In this document: piece by piece, positions 53,320 through 60,979 of the stretch
Numbering within the stretch: position 1 is the stretch's first letter
Layout of the letters: each line of letters opens with the position of its first letter
Assembly (NCBI GenBank): GCA_016709875.1
Contig: JADJLZ010000012.1
Coordinates: forward strand, 1-64,000
Reading direction: 5' to 3'
DNA length: 64,000 nt
DNA from: Planctomycetota bacterium
GTDB taxonomy: Bacteria > Planctomycetota > UBA1135 > GCA-002686595
The notes under the pieces: model-generated
What the model was told of the DNA's origin: nothing
What the model saw: the letters and a program-made list of their open reading frames with translations, nothing else
The model's database searches: none
Program-made: the position numbers and the translations under genes

Positions 53320-54230
53320 GACGGCGCGACCTCCCCGAGCGCCGCGGCGACGAGGTCCTCGAGGTCGCGTTCGACGGGCTCGACGTGTTTCACGGCCGGG
53401 TCGTGCGCGAGCTGGTCCTGGAGCGACTCGGCGTCGCGCAGCGTATAGAGCACGAGCTCGCGGCCCTCGCGGCGTTCGACCTTGGCGGGCAGCGGGGGAG
53501 TCCAGCTGGGCGAGTCGCCCTCGAGCTCGACCGCGAGTCGCGTGGCGCCGCGGCGCAGCTCTTCGATCTCACCGCACAGGCTGATGCGACCCTCGTGCAG
53601 CACTGCGATGCGATCGGCGCAGCGCTCGACATCGGCGAGCGAGTGGCTCGCGAGGAGTGCGCTGCGGCCGTCTTCACGCAGGAGCTCGAGCAGCGCGTCG
53701 AACACGCGCCGGCGCGCGAGCACGTCGAGGCCGGAGAAGGGCTCGTCGAGCAGCAGCAGCTTCGGCTTGTGAGCAAGCGCCGCGACGAGGCAGGCGAGCT
53801 CCTTTCCGCCGCGCGAGAGGTCGTGGTAGCGCGCGTCGGGGTCGACGCCGAGGCGTTCGGCGAGACGGCGCGCTTCGCTCATCTCCCAGCCCGGGTAGAA
53901 GGGTGCCAGCAGGTCCCAGTGCTCGCGCACCTTCATCCAGCGCGGCAGCTCGGTCTGGTCGGCGACGTGGCCGATCGAGCGCAGCACGGCGACGCGCTCG
54001 CGCCAGGGATCGCGGCCGAGGACGCTCACCGTTCCGCGCGGGAACGGCAGGCCGCCGGTGAGCGCGCGCATGAGCGTCGTCTTGCCCGCGCCGTTCTTGC
54101 CGAGCAGTGCGGTGACGCTGCCGACGGGGAGCGCTAGGTCGACGCCGCGCAGGACGGGCTGCTTCTTCTTGAAGTGCCAGTGGAGCCTGCGGATCTCGAT
54201 GCTGTTTGTGGTGGGTGTGAGGTGTGTCAT
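53316..54230 (-). CDS. ABC transporter ATPase of the GntR-linked exporter
   Basis: A 304-residue ATPase: Walker A LLGKNGAGKTTL, signature LSRGGKELACL in place of LSGGQ, Walker B LLLLDEPFSGLD, and H-loop ASHSLADVERC. The family usual order is kept, with a short C-terminal extension carrying a small beta domain (VELEGDSPSW to VEPVERDLEDLV). The altered signature (LSRGG) is shared with the YtrB/EcsA-like branch. ATG 54230 overlaps the GntR stop (ATGA), and its own stop overlaps permease copy 3. It should power the permease-propeller proteins. Confidence 0.9.
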   Translation of the reverse strand: MTHLTPTTNSIEIRRLHWHFKKKQPVLRGVDLALPVGSVTALLGKNGAGKTTLMRALTGGLPFPRGTVSVLGRDPWRERVAVLRSIGHVADQTELPRWMKVREHWDLLAPFYPGWEMSEARRLAERLGVDPDARYHDLSRGGKELACLVAALAHKPKLLLLDEPFSGLDVLARRRVFDALLELLREDGRSALLASHSLADVERCADRIAVLHEGRISLCGEIEELRRGATRLAVELEGDSPSWTPPLPAKVERREGRELVLYTLRDAESLQDQLAHDPAVKHVEPVERDLEDLVAAALGEVAPS

Positions 54231-54622
54231 GAGGCCTTCGACCTTCCCTTCTCTCCCGAGTAGCTGTTGCGAACGATCTCGAAGACGCGTTCGATGCTCA
54301 TGCCGGCGCCGAGGGCTTCGGCCAGCGCGCGCGCGAGGCGTTCCTTGACGAGCGCGTCCGCGGCGGCGCGGCAGGACTTCAGCGCGCCGGCCGCGACGAA
54401 CATGCCGTCGCCGCGACGCGACTCGAGCACGCCCTCGCGCTCGAGATCGCGCCAGGAGCGGCTGACGGTGTTCGGGTTGATGCGAATCTCCTCCGCCAGC
54501 GCGCGCACCGAGGGCAGCCGGTCGCCCGGCGCGAGGCGTCCGGAGGCGACGGCGAAACGCACCTGGTCCGCCAGCTGTTCGCTGGGCGGCGAGGGCGAAC
54601 GCGAGTCGATCTGGAAGCGCAC
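54227..54622 (-). CDS. GntR-family transcriptional regulator, YtrA type
   Basis: A 131-residue regulator with an N-terminal GntR winged helix (QLADQVRFAVASGRLAPGDR; LPSVRALAEEIRINPNTVSR; WRDLEREGVLESRRGDGMFV) and a short C-terminal helical tail instead of a large ligand domain. This fits the YtrA subfamily, which represses adjacent ABC exporter genes and responds to cell-envelope antibiotics in Firmicutes. It is the first gene of the five-gene minus-strand operon and probably represses it. A dispersed-repeat copy (from 54662) lies within 40 bases of its start codon. Confidence 0.9.
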   Translation of the reverse strand: MRFQIDSRSPSPPSEQLADQVRFAVASGRLAPGDRLPSVRALAEEIRINPNTVSRSWRDLEREGVLESRRGDGMFVAAGALKSCRAAADALVKERLARALAEALGAGMSIERVFEIVRNSYSGEKGRSKAS

Positions 54623-54660
54623 GGGTGTCCTATCGAGCTAGGACACCGGGGCACTTGAGC

Positions 54661-55020
54661 GGAGATAGTTGAATACGGTGCCAGTCCAAACCTCCCACTA
54701 TCTCCACGCCCCCCCGGCGGGCGAGCGCGACTCCGCAAGCGAAGCACCGCGAGCCCCTCACCACGGAAGGAGTCGGACGACTGCCGTCTCGTCGGGCTCA
54801 CGAGCAGCTGCGGGGCCACGTTCCAGCTCTCAGAAGTCCGGCCGCCGGCAGCGGAGCACCGGGGAGGGGAGGACTTCGGTGAAGGATTGGACTGGCACCG
54901 TATCCCACCATCTCCACACCTGCGTCACCGCTCTGGCTCCGTACACCGGCCGCCAGGTGCAGGCGGCAGGGCGCGGGGGAGGGGAGGAGTTTGGTGAAGG
55001 ATTGGACTGGCACCGTATAC
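54661..55020. repeat. Inverted-repeat element cluster D (three arms) between divergent genes
   Basis: One forward arm (54661-54705, bounded by GGAGATAGT and its complement ACTATCTCC) and two inverted arms (54875-54915 and 54990-55020, each with GGTGAAGGATTGGACTGG). The two inverted arms are both preceded by GGGGAGGGGAGGA, suggesting a duplicated half-element. The cluster fills most of the 470-base space between the GntR gene and the ABC-F gene. I see no gene in this interval. Confidence 0.85.
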
Positions 55021-55092
55021 AACGAAGTCGAGCAGAATCGGCGGGGGGGGATCTGTCGGATTGGCTTCGTGGCGCCTAACCTGTTCGCCCCC

Positions 55093-56733
55093 ATGATCGC
55101 ACTCAGCGGTGTTTCGAAGCACTACGGCCGGCGGGCGCTGCTCGTCGAGGCGTCGTTTCAGTTGAATCCGGGCGAGAAGGTTGGCCTCGTCGGGCCGAAC
55201 GGGTCGGGCAAGTCGACGATCTTCCGGATGCTGGTCGGGGAGGAGACGCCCGACGACGGCGAGGTGCTCGTGCCGAAGAAGGCCACGATCGGGTACTTCC
55301 GGCAGGACGCGAGCGAGGCGGGCGGGAGATCGGTGCTCGACGAGGCGATCGCGGGCAGCGGGAAGCTCGGTGACTTGCACCACGAGCTCGCGGATCTCGA
55401 GCGCGCGATGAACGATCCCGCGCGCGCGAACGAGATGGACGCGATCCTCGCGCGCTACGGCGAGGTGCAGGGCGACTACCAGCAGCTCGGTGGCTACGAG
55501 ATCGAGGCGCGTGCGCGCGAGGTGCTCGCGGGCCTGGGTTTCCACGCGGACCAGGTCGATGCGGACGTGGGCGCGCTCTCGGGCGGTTGGCGCATGCGCG
55601 TCGCGATGGCGAAGGTGCTGATCGGGGAGCCCGAGGTGCTGCTGCTCGACGAACCGACGAACCACCTCGACATCGAGTCGATCTTGTGGCTGGAGCAGTT
55701 CCTGCGCGCGTCGAAGTCGGCGGTGCTGATGACCTGCCACGACAAGGACTTCATGAACCGCGTCGTGACGCGCCTGGTCGACATCGACGAGGGCGAGCTC
55801 GTGAGCTACACGGGCAACTACGAGTTCTACGAACGCGAGCGCGAGATGCGCGCGGCGCAGCAGTCGGCGGCTTTCACGCGCCAGCAGGCGATGCTCAAGA
55901 AGGAGGAGCGCTTCATCGAGCGTTTCGAGCGCCACGCCGCGAAGGCGGCGCAGGTGCAGTCGCGCGTCAAGAAGCTCGACAAGATCGAGAAGCTCGAGCC
56001 GCCGAGGAAGAGGGAGCTCGTGCCCTTCGAGTTCCGCACGCCGCCGCGCTCGGGCAACGACGTGGTCGGACTCAAAGGCCTCTCCAAGCGCTACGGCGAG
56101 CGCGTGATCTACGACGGCTTCGACTTCGAGGTCAAGCGCGGCGAGCGCTGGTGCGTGATGGGCGTCAACGGCGCGGGCAAGAGCACGCTGCTCAAGATGG
56201 TGGCGGGCGTGACACAGCCCGACTCGGGCGAGATCAAGCTCGGGGCGAGCTTGAAGCTGGGGTACTTCGCACAGTCGGCGCTCGAGATCCTGGATCCGAA
56301 GCTCACGGTCTGGGAGCAGATCGACAAGGAGTTCCCGATCCAGACCATTTCCTCGAAGCGCAGCCTGCTCGGGGCCTTCGACTTCCCCGGCGACGACATC
56401 GACAAGCACATCGCGGTGCTCTCAGGTGGCGAGAAGTCACGCCTCGTGCTGGCGCAGATGCTCTTCGACCCGCCGAACTTCCTCGTGCTCGACGAGCCGA
56501 CGAACCACCTCGATCTGGCGACGAAGGCGATGCTGATCCAGACGCTGTCGAACTTCGAGGGCGCGATGCTCTTCGTGAGCCACGACCGCACGTTCCTCCG
56601 GGGACTCGCGACGAAGGTGCTCGATCTCTCGGGTGGGGGGGAAGGCACGGCGCAGAAGCCGCTCGTCTTCCACAGCTCCTACGAGAAGTGGGTCGAGAAG
56701 ACCGGCCACGAGGCGCCGGGCGTCCACCGCTGA
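55093..56733 (+). CDS. ABC-F family ATPase
   Basis: A 546-residue soluble protein with two ABC domains and no membrane segment. The first has Walker A GPNGSGKST and signature LSGGWRMRVAMA with DEPTNHLDIES. The second has Walker A GVNGAGKST and LSGGEKSRLVLA with DEPTNHLDLAT. The linker is the charged helical P-site tether (RFERHAAKAAQVQSRVKKLD). ABC-F proteins act on the ribosome (EttA/Uup-like translation factors, or antibiotic protection in some members), and this one lacks signs that decide. ATG 55093 gives the usual start MIALSGVSKHYGRRAL. Its stop lies inside the 14-bp tandem repeat that follows. Confidence 0.92.
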   Translation: MIALSGVSKHYGRRALLVEASFQLNPGEKVGLVGPNGSGKSTIFRMLVGEETPDDGEVLVPKKATIGYFRQDASEAGGRSVLDEAIAGSGKLGDLHHELADLERAMNDPARANEMDAILARYGEVQGDYQQLGGYEIEARAREVLAGLGFHADQVDADVGALSGGWRMRVAMAKVLIGEPEVLLLDEPTNHLDIESILWLEQFLRASKSAVLMTCHDKDFMNRVVTRLVDIDEGELVSYTGNYEFYEREREMRAAQQSAAFTRQQAMLKKEERFIERFERHAAKAAQVQSRVKKLDKIEKLEPPRKRELVPFEFRTPPRSGNDVVGLKGLSKRYGERVIYDGFDFEVKRGERWCVMGVNGAGKSTLLKMVAGVTQPDSGEIKLGASLKLGYFAQSALEILDPKLTVWEQIDKEFPIQTISSKRSLLGAFDFPGDDIDKHIAVLSGGEKSRLVLAQMLFDPPNFLVLDEPTNHLDLATKAMLIQTLSNFEGAMLFVSHDRTFLRGLATKVLDLSGGGEGTAQKPLVFHSSYEKWVEKTGHEAPGVHR

Positions 56734-56831
56734 GCGTGCACCGCTGAGCGTCCACTGCTGAGCGTCCACTGCTGAGCGTCCACTGCTGAGCGTCCACTGC
56801 TGAGCGTCCACTGCTGAGCGTGCACTGCTGA
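56720..56831. repeat. 14-bp tandem repeat array across the ABC-F stop codon
   Basis: Eight units of 14 bases with consensus GCGTCCACTGCTGA run from 56720 to 56831, then a partial unit. The first unit supplies the last codons and TGA of the ABC-F gene (VHR-stop). Units three to seven are identical. The first, second and last carry one or two substitutions. Each unit contains CTGA, so the array puts a stop in more than one frame. Confidence 0.95.
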
Positions 56832-56884
56832 GCGTGCGGTAGCGTGCGGGTTCGGGCGGAAATGAGGACGTGGGCTGGAAACGA

Positions 56885-56915
56885 AGAGACCGCGAGCTCG
56901 CGCCCACGGCCTCTG
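56885..56915 (-). terminator. Hairpin downstream of RRM protein 1
   Basis: On the minus strand AGAGGCCGUGGG pairs with CUCGCGGUCUCU over twelve positions with three G-U pairs, about 75 bases after the stop of the RRM gene. A similar hairpin follows the other two RRM genes. Only a short T-containing tract (TCGTTTCC) follows. Confidence 0.5.
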
Positions 56916-56991
56916 TTTGCTTCGTGATCGGAGAGGGTCCGGTCGATTCACGTCAGACGGCTAGCCGTCCAGCGTCCGCGACCGGTGGATC

Positions 56992-57363
56992 TCACCAGTC
57001 GCGACGGCCACCGCCGCCGCCACCGCGGCCACCGCCGCCTCCGCCACCACCACCGTAGCCGCCGCCGCCACCGCGGCCGCCACCACCACCGCCGCCACCA
57101 CCGGTGCGCGGGGGACGCTCCTGCGCCTCGTTCACCTTCAGCGGACGACCGTCGAGCGGCTTGCCGTCGAGAGCCGCGATCGCGGCCTGCGCTTCGGCTT
57201 CGCTGCCCATCTCGGCGAACGCAAATCCACGCGGGCGACCGGTTTCGCGGTCAGCGGGCATGTGCAGATCCTTGACTGTCCGGCCGCCCTCGCTGAGGAC
57301 CATGCGCAGAGAGTCTTCGGTCGTGCTGAAAGAGAGGTTGCCGACGAAGAGTCGGGTACCCAT
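56992..57363 (-). CDS. RRM RNA-binding protein 1 with glycine-rich tail
   Basis: A 123-residue protein. A single RRM occupies residues 1-80, with RNP2 LFVGNLSF and RNP1 RGFAFAEM. The tail is glycine-rich with RGG and YGG elements (GGGRGGGGGYGGG) and ends GRRDW. This design is common in cyanobacteria and planctomycetes, where such proteins act as RNA chaperones often raised in the cold. Two paralogues lie at 57709-58113 and 63221-63742 with the same start MGTRLFVGNLSF. It has a conserved 5' leader (57364-57502) and a hairpin downstream. Confidence 0.93.
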   Translation of the reverse strand: MGTRLFVGNLSFSTTEDSLRMVLSEGGRTVKDLHMPADRETGRPRGFAFAEMGSEAEAQAAIAALDGKPLDGRPLKVNEAQERPPRTGGGGGGGGGRGGGGGYGGGGGGGGGRGGGGGGRRDW

Positions 57364-57502
57364 CAGAGTCGTTTCCTTTACGTGTACCAGGGCGTCGTGA
57401 CCCGTCCAGAACATCGGAAAGGTTCGGTGCGCGAAGGTCGAAGCAGAGCTTCTGTGACTTGAGAATGGCCTCGCCACTTTGGCGAGCTTGGCGGTGAGTC
57501 TA
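57364..57502 (-). promoter_or_regulatory. Conserved 5' leader and candidate -10 of RRM gene 1
   Basis: Read on the minus strand it shares blocks with the leaders of RRM genes 2 and 3: ACCTTCGCGC, then TCCG-TGT-CTGG-GGGT, CGACGC, and ACACG-AAAGGA before the ATG. A candidate -10 (TAGACT) at 57497-57502 is 134 bases upstream of the ATG, at nearly the same distance as TACAAT for gene 2. CTCGCC/GGCGAG forms a hairpin near 57464-57480. Confidence 0.55.
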
Positions 57503-57600
57503 TCGGCGCCCCGAACCCGCCGCCATCCCGACCCGAACACGTGCCGCCTGCGAGAACTGCGGCAGGTCGTGCGCTGAAACGCGCGCCGCGTCCCAGGCCA

Positions 57601-57640
57601 AAAAAGGCGGAGGCCGCGAGCTTGCGCTCACGGCCTCCGT
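57601..57640 (-). terminator. Rho-independent terminator of RRM gene 2
   Basis: CGGAGGCCGTGAGC pairs with GCTCGCGGCCTCCG (57609-57640, minus strand) and is followed after two bases by a run of six T (57601-57606). It lies 70 bases after the stop of the RRM gene. Stem plus T-run makes this the clearest terminator in the window. Confidence 0.75.
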
Positions 57641-57708
57641 TTTCATTCGTCGCGGTCGGTCAACTCAGCTCGGAACGCTGTGCATTCCGGGCCGGCGACC
57701 GCCGGATC

Positions 57709-58113
<405 letters not shown>

Positions 58114-58255
58114 GTGACTGTGTCCTTTTCCGTGTACCAGTGCGTGCGTCAGCTACCCAGCCAGTACAGCGGAGAGGCTCGAAGCGCGAAGGTCATACCG
58201 GTGTTCCGTGACTAGAAAAATCGCCCACCACCTTGGTGAGCGCGCGGCCATTGTA
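58114..58255 (-). promoter_or_regulatory. Conserved 5' leader and candidate -10 of RRM gene 2
   Basis: The minus strand reads TACAAT (58250-58255) as a good -10, then a CACC-AA-GGTG hairpin, ATGACCTTCGCGC, CTCTCCGCTGT-CTGG, ACGCACGC and GGAAAAGGA before the ATG. The blocks recur in order in the leaders of genes 1 and 3. The leader would be about 130 bases long. No convincing -35 is seen. Confidence 0.6.
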
Positions 58256-58346
58256 GTGCGCGGTCGATCTTTCCGCTCACGCCGAATCGGAATCCGTCCG
58301 GCGGGGGGGAAAGTGGCCTCCGGGGCCCGCCGGGAGGCCTTTTCCT

Positions 58347-58778
58347 TCAATCGTGCACCACGCCGAAGGTCCACTCGATGGCGTTTTGGTCGGGGTCGAG
58401 GACCTCGAAGAGCCACCCCTCCCGGCCCTCCAGCTGGGCCAGGGCGTTCTCGACGCGCGCCCCGATCTCGTGCGCGGCGCGCGCTCGAGCTTCGAGCTCC
58501 TCGCGTGAGCCGCACACGAAGCCGAGGTGCTCGTGGCTGCGCGACTGGCGCGGAACGAAGTGGTGCAGGAGCCACAGGATCCAGCGCACGCGCCGCGGCA
58601 TGATCAACACGATCGAGAACCCGGGCTGTCCCTCCGGCCGCAGCGTCGCGATCTCGCTGCGCCAGCAGTCCTCGTGCTGCTTGCGCGACACGAGCTGCGC
58701 GGGGAGCACGCGCATGTAGAACTCGACGCTGCGGTCGAGGTCGGCGACGCGGAAGACTGCGTGGTCGCAGTGGGGCAT
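58347..58778 (-). CDS. VOC-superfamily (glyoxalase/bleomycin-resistance-like) protein
   Basis: A 143-residue protein with the paired beta-alpha-beta-beta-beta layout. The N-terminal module starts HCDHAVFRVADLDRSVEFYM (the His is a likely metal ligand), and the C-terminal module has HEHLGFVCGSREELEARARA and EGREGWLFEVLDPDQNAIEW with the likely Glu ligand in FEV-D-P-D-x-N-x-I-E. Members are lyases, dioxygenases or resistance proteins, and the sequence does not say which. ATG 58778 begins at the usual family start. It is divergent from the propeller gene at 58982 with about 200 bases between, where I see no other gene. Confidence 0.85.
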   Translation of the reverse strand: MPHCDHAVFRVADLDRSVEFYMRVLPAQLVSRKQHEDCWRSEIATLRPEGQPGFSIVLIMPRRVRWILWLLHHFVPRQSRSHEHLGFVCGSREELEARARAAHEIGARVENALAQLEGREGWLFEVLDPDQNAIEWTFGVVHD

Positions 58779-58981
58779 GCGCAGACGATAGCGCGGCGCG
58801 TGGTCGAGCTCGCCTTCCGCTTCGGACTGCCCGGACGCCTCGAGGTCGATCCGGCCCCGGCCCCAACCTGATTCCAGGCCAGCGCGTGACCCGCCGGCGC
58901 CAGCCTGCCTAGGGGAGGCCGGTCGACCTGGCGTTCGATCTCCCTTCCACCCTCCCCACTCCAGCCCATCGGAGTTCTGCC

Positions 58982-60949
58982 ATGTCGTTTTCCTTCCCCG
59001 GACGCGCCACACCCGCGTGCTGGCCGCTCTCGCTCGCCCTCGCCTGCTCGACGCTCGCCGCCCTCGCGTCGCCCGGCCAGGCGCAGACGCTGATGCACAC
59101 GAACAACGGGCTGCTCGCCCTCGACGACGTCGAGATCACGCCCGACCAGCATTACGCCGTCGTGCGCCAGAACCGCGACGACCAGTTCGCGCGCGTCTAC
59201 GACCTCACGACCGGCACGCTCGCGGCGAGCCCTGCCTCCAGCGCGGCCGACGGCGTGCTCGGCGAGTGCGTGGACGCGGTCGCGGTGACCAACACGCGCG
59301 CGATCGTGCTCGGCAACCGCGCACAGATCCTCGACCTCACCAACCTCGCGAGCCCGCTGCTCTCCTCGACGCTGGTGGGCTACCACCCGCGCGACGTGGC
59401 GATCACGCCCGACGGGATGTTCGCCTGCGTGCGCGGCGGCGCGAGCCTGGGGAGCTTCGTCGGAGGCCAGTACATCTTTGCGCTCGCCACAGGAGCGCAG
59501 GTGGGCTTCCACCCGGGCGAGCCGACGCCCTATCCGCCCGTTTCGACCTACTCCTTCGAGGTCGACGACGTCGTGGCGTCGAACGAGCACGCCGTGATGA
59601 CTTCGTTCATCAGCATGGGCTCGAGCACGCCCCGGACGCGCGTCGCGATCTGGGAGCTGCACCCCGGCGGGGGCGGCGCGCCGGTCGTCGCCTTCGAGAC
59701 GAGCACCACAGGCGGGATCAGCGACCTCAACGGCGCGCCCTACGACCTCGCGATCACGCCCGACGGGACGAAGGCGGTCGTGCGCTCGGAACTCGAGGTG
59801 GGACTGTTCGACCTCACGGTCTCGCCGCCGGCGCTCTTGTGGAAGCAGGCGCCCGCGGGGAATCCCGGCACGTACCACGAAGAGGCGCTCGATGCCGTCG
59901 AGGTGACCAACGATCGCATCGTGATCCTGAGCCGCGTGCAGGGATCCGGAGCGAACTCGGGCGCGCAAGTGGACGTGTTCGAGATGAGCGGCGTGGATCA
60001 CCACGACGTGATCCGCGGCAGCCCGCACGATCTGGCGCTCACGCCCAACGGCCAGCGCGCGCTGGTGCGCACCAGCAAGGGCGTCTTCCTGTACGACCTC
60101 GCGAATGTCTCCGGCTCGAACCTCGTCGTGCTCGACCAGGCGCTCGCGGCCTCGTCGTCGATCCAGTACTTCGGCGGCCTCGATTCGGTCGCGCTCACCG
60201 ACCGTTTCGCGGTCACGCTCTCGCGCGCGGCGAACCACGTCGACATGCAGGTCTACTTCTGGGATCTCAGCGGCGCGGGGCTCCTGCCGCTCGCCGTGCG
60301 CACGGTCACGAACACGCGCCCGATCGACCTCGCGATCACGCCCGACGCGACGAAGGTCGCGGTGACGGGCAACTCGAACGTGACGGTGTTCGACCTCGCG
60401 ACCGCGGTGCCGACCTTCACGCAGTATCCCTGCTCGACCACTGCCTATTACCCCTGGTGCGACGGGGTGGCGGTGGGAAACGACCGCGTGGTCGCGACCT
60501 GCCAGTGGGGGCCGCAGAACGGCTGGATCAGCATCGTGAACATCGACGCCTTCGCGCCGAACTACTGCGTGGGCGCGCCCAACTCGGTGGGAGCGGGAGC
60601 GCGCATCTCCGCGGCGGGCACGCAGAGCATCGCGGCCAACAACCTGAAGCTCTTCGTCGCGGACGCTCCGGCGCAGGTGCCAGCACTCTTCTACTACGGC
60701 CCGAGCACGGCGCAGGTCCCGTTCGGCAACGGCTTCCAGTGCGTCGGCGGCACGCTGCACGGGCTCGCGGTCCTCGGCACGAACCAGGTCGGAGCCGGTT
60801 GGCAGGCCGTCGACTACAACGCGCTGCCGCCCGGCGGACAGATCACCGTCGGTTCGACGTGGAACTTCCAGTGCAAGTACCGCGACGACGCGGCGGGCGG
60901 AGCGCATCTCAACACGTCGGACGCGTTGAGCATCGTGTTCGCGCCGTGA
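58982..60949 (+). CDS. Exported beta-propeller protein with planctomycete-type C-terminal module
   Basis: A 655-residue secreted protein with a signal peptide (RATPACWPLSLALACSTLAA). From residue 40 to 510 it has about seven blades with the recurring phrases V-E-I-T-P-D, V-A-I-T-P-D-G and L-A-I-T-P-D-A/G-T-K-x-x-V, each followed by FDL. It is therefore a YncE/WD-like propeller. The last 120 residues (from NYCVGAPNSVGAGARI; LFYYGPSTAQVPFGNGFQC; GSTWNFQCKYRD; TSDALSIVFAP) match the C-terminal module of the C25 peptidase and the fragment at 3-258. It ends 30 bases before the convergent acyl-CoA synthetase gene. Confidence 0.82.
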   Translation: MSFSFPGRATPACWPLSLALACSTLAALASPGQAQTLMHTNNGLLALDDVEITPDQHYAVVRQNRDDQFARVYDLTTGTLAASPASSAADGVLGECVDAVAVTNTRAIVLGNRAQILDLTNLASPLLSSTLVGYHPRDVAITPDGMFACVRGGASLGSFVGGQYIFALATGAQVGFHPGEPTPYPPVSTYSFEVDDVVASNEHAVMTSFISMGSSTPRTRVAIWELHPGGGGAPVVAFETSTTGGISDLNGAPYDLAITPDGTKAVVRSELEVGLFDLTVSPPALLWKQAPAGNPGTYHEEALDAVEVTNDRIVILSRVQGSGANSGAQVDVFEMSGVDHHDVIRGSPHDLALTPNGQRALVRTSKGVFLYDLANVSGSNLVVLDQALAASSSIQYFGGLDSVALTDRFAVTLSRAANHVDMQVYFWDLSGAGLLPLAVRTVTNTRPIDLAITPDATKVAVTGNSNVTVFDLATAVPTFTQYPCSTTAYYPWCDGVAVGNDRVVATCQWGPQNGWISIVNIDAFAPNYCVGAPNSVGAGARISAAGTQSIAANNLKLFVADAPAQVPALFYYGPSTAQVPFGNGFQCVGGTLHGLAVLGTNQVGAGWQAVDYNALPPGGQITVGSTWNFQCKYRDDAAGGAHLNTSDALSIVFAP

Positions 60950-60979
60950 GGCGCGGCGCGCCCGCGGAAGTCTCCGGCC

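Noticed and set aside
54661..55020. The repeat cluster as a CRISPR array
   Set aside because: There are only three arms in mixed orientation with unequal spacing, and no cas gene is near.
57000..57110. GCC/CCACC-rich low-complexity stretches here, at 57720-57860 and at 63230-63480 as satellite-like repeats
   Set aside because: They are the coding sequence of the glycine-rich tails of the three RRM proteins on the minus strand.
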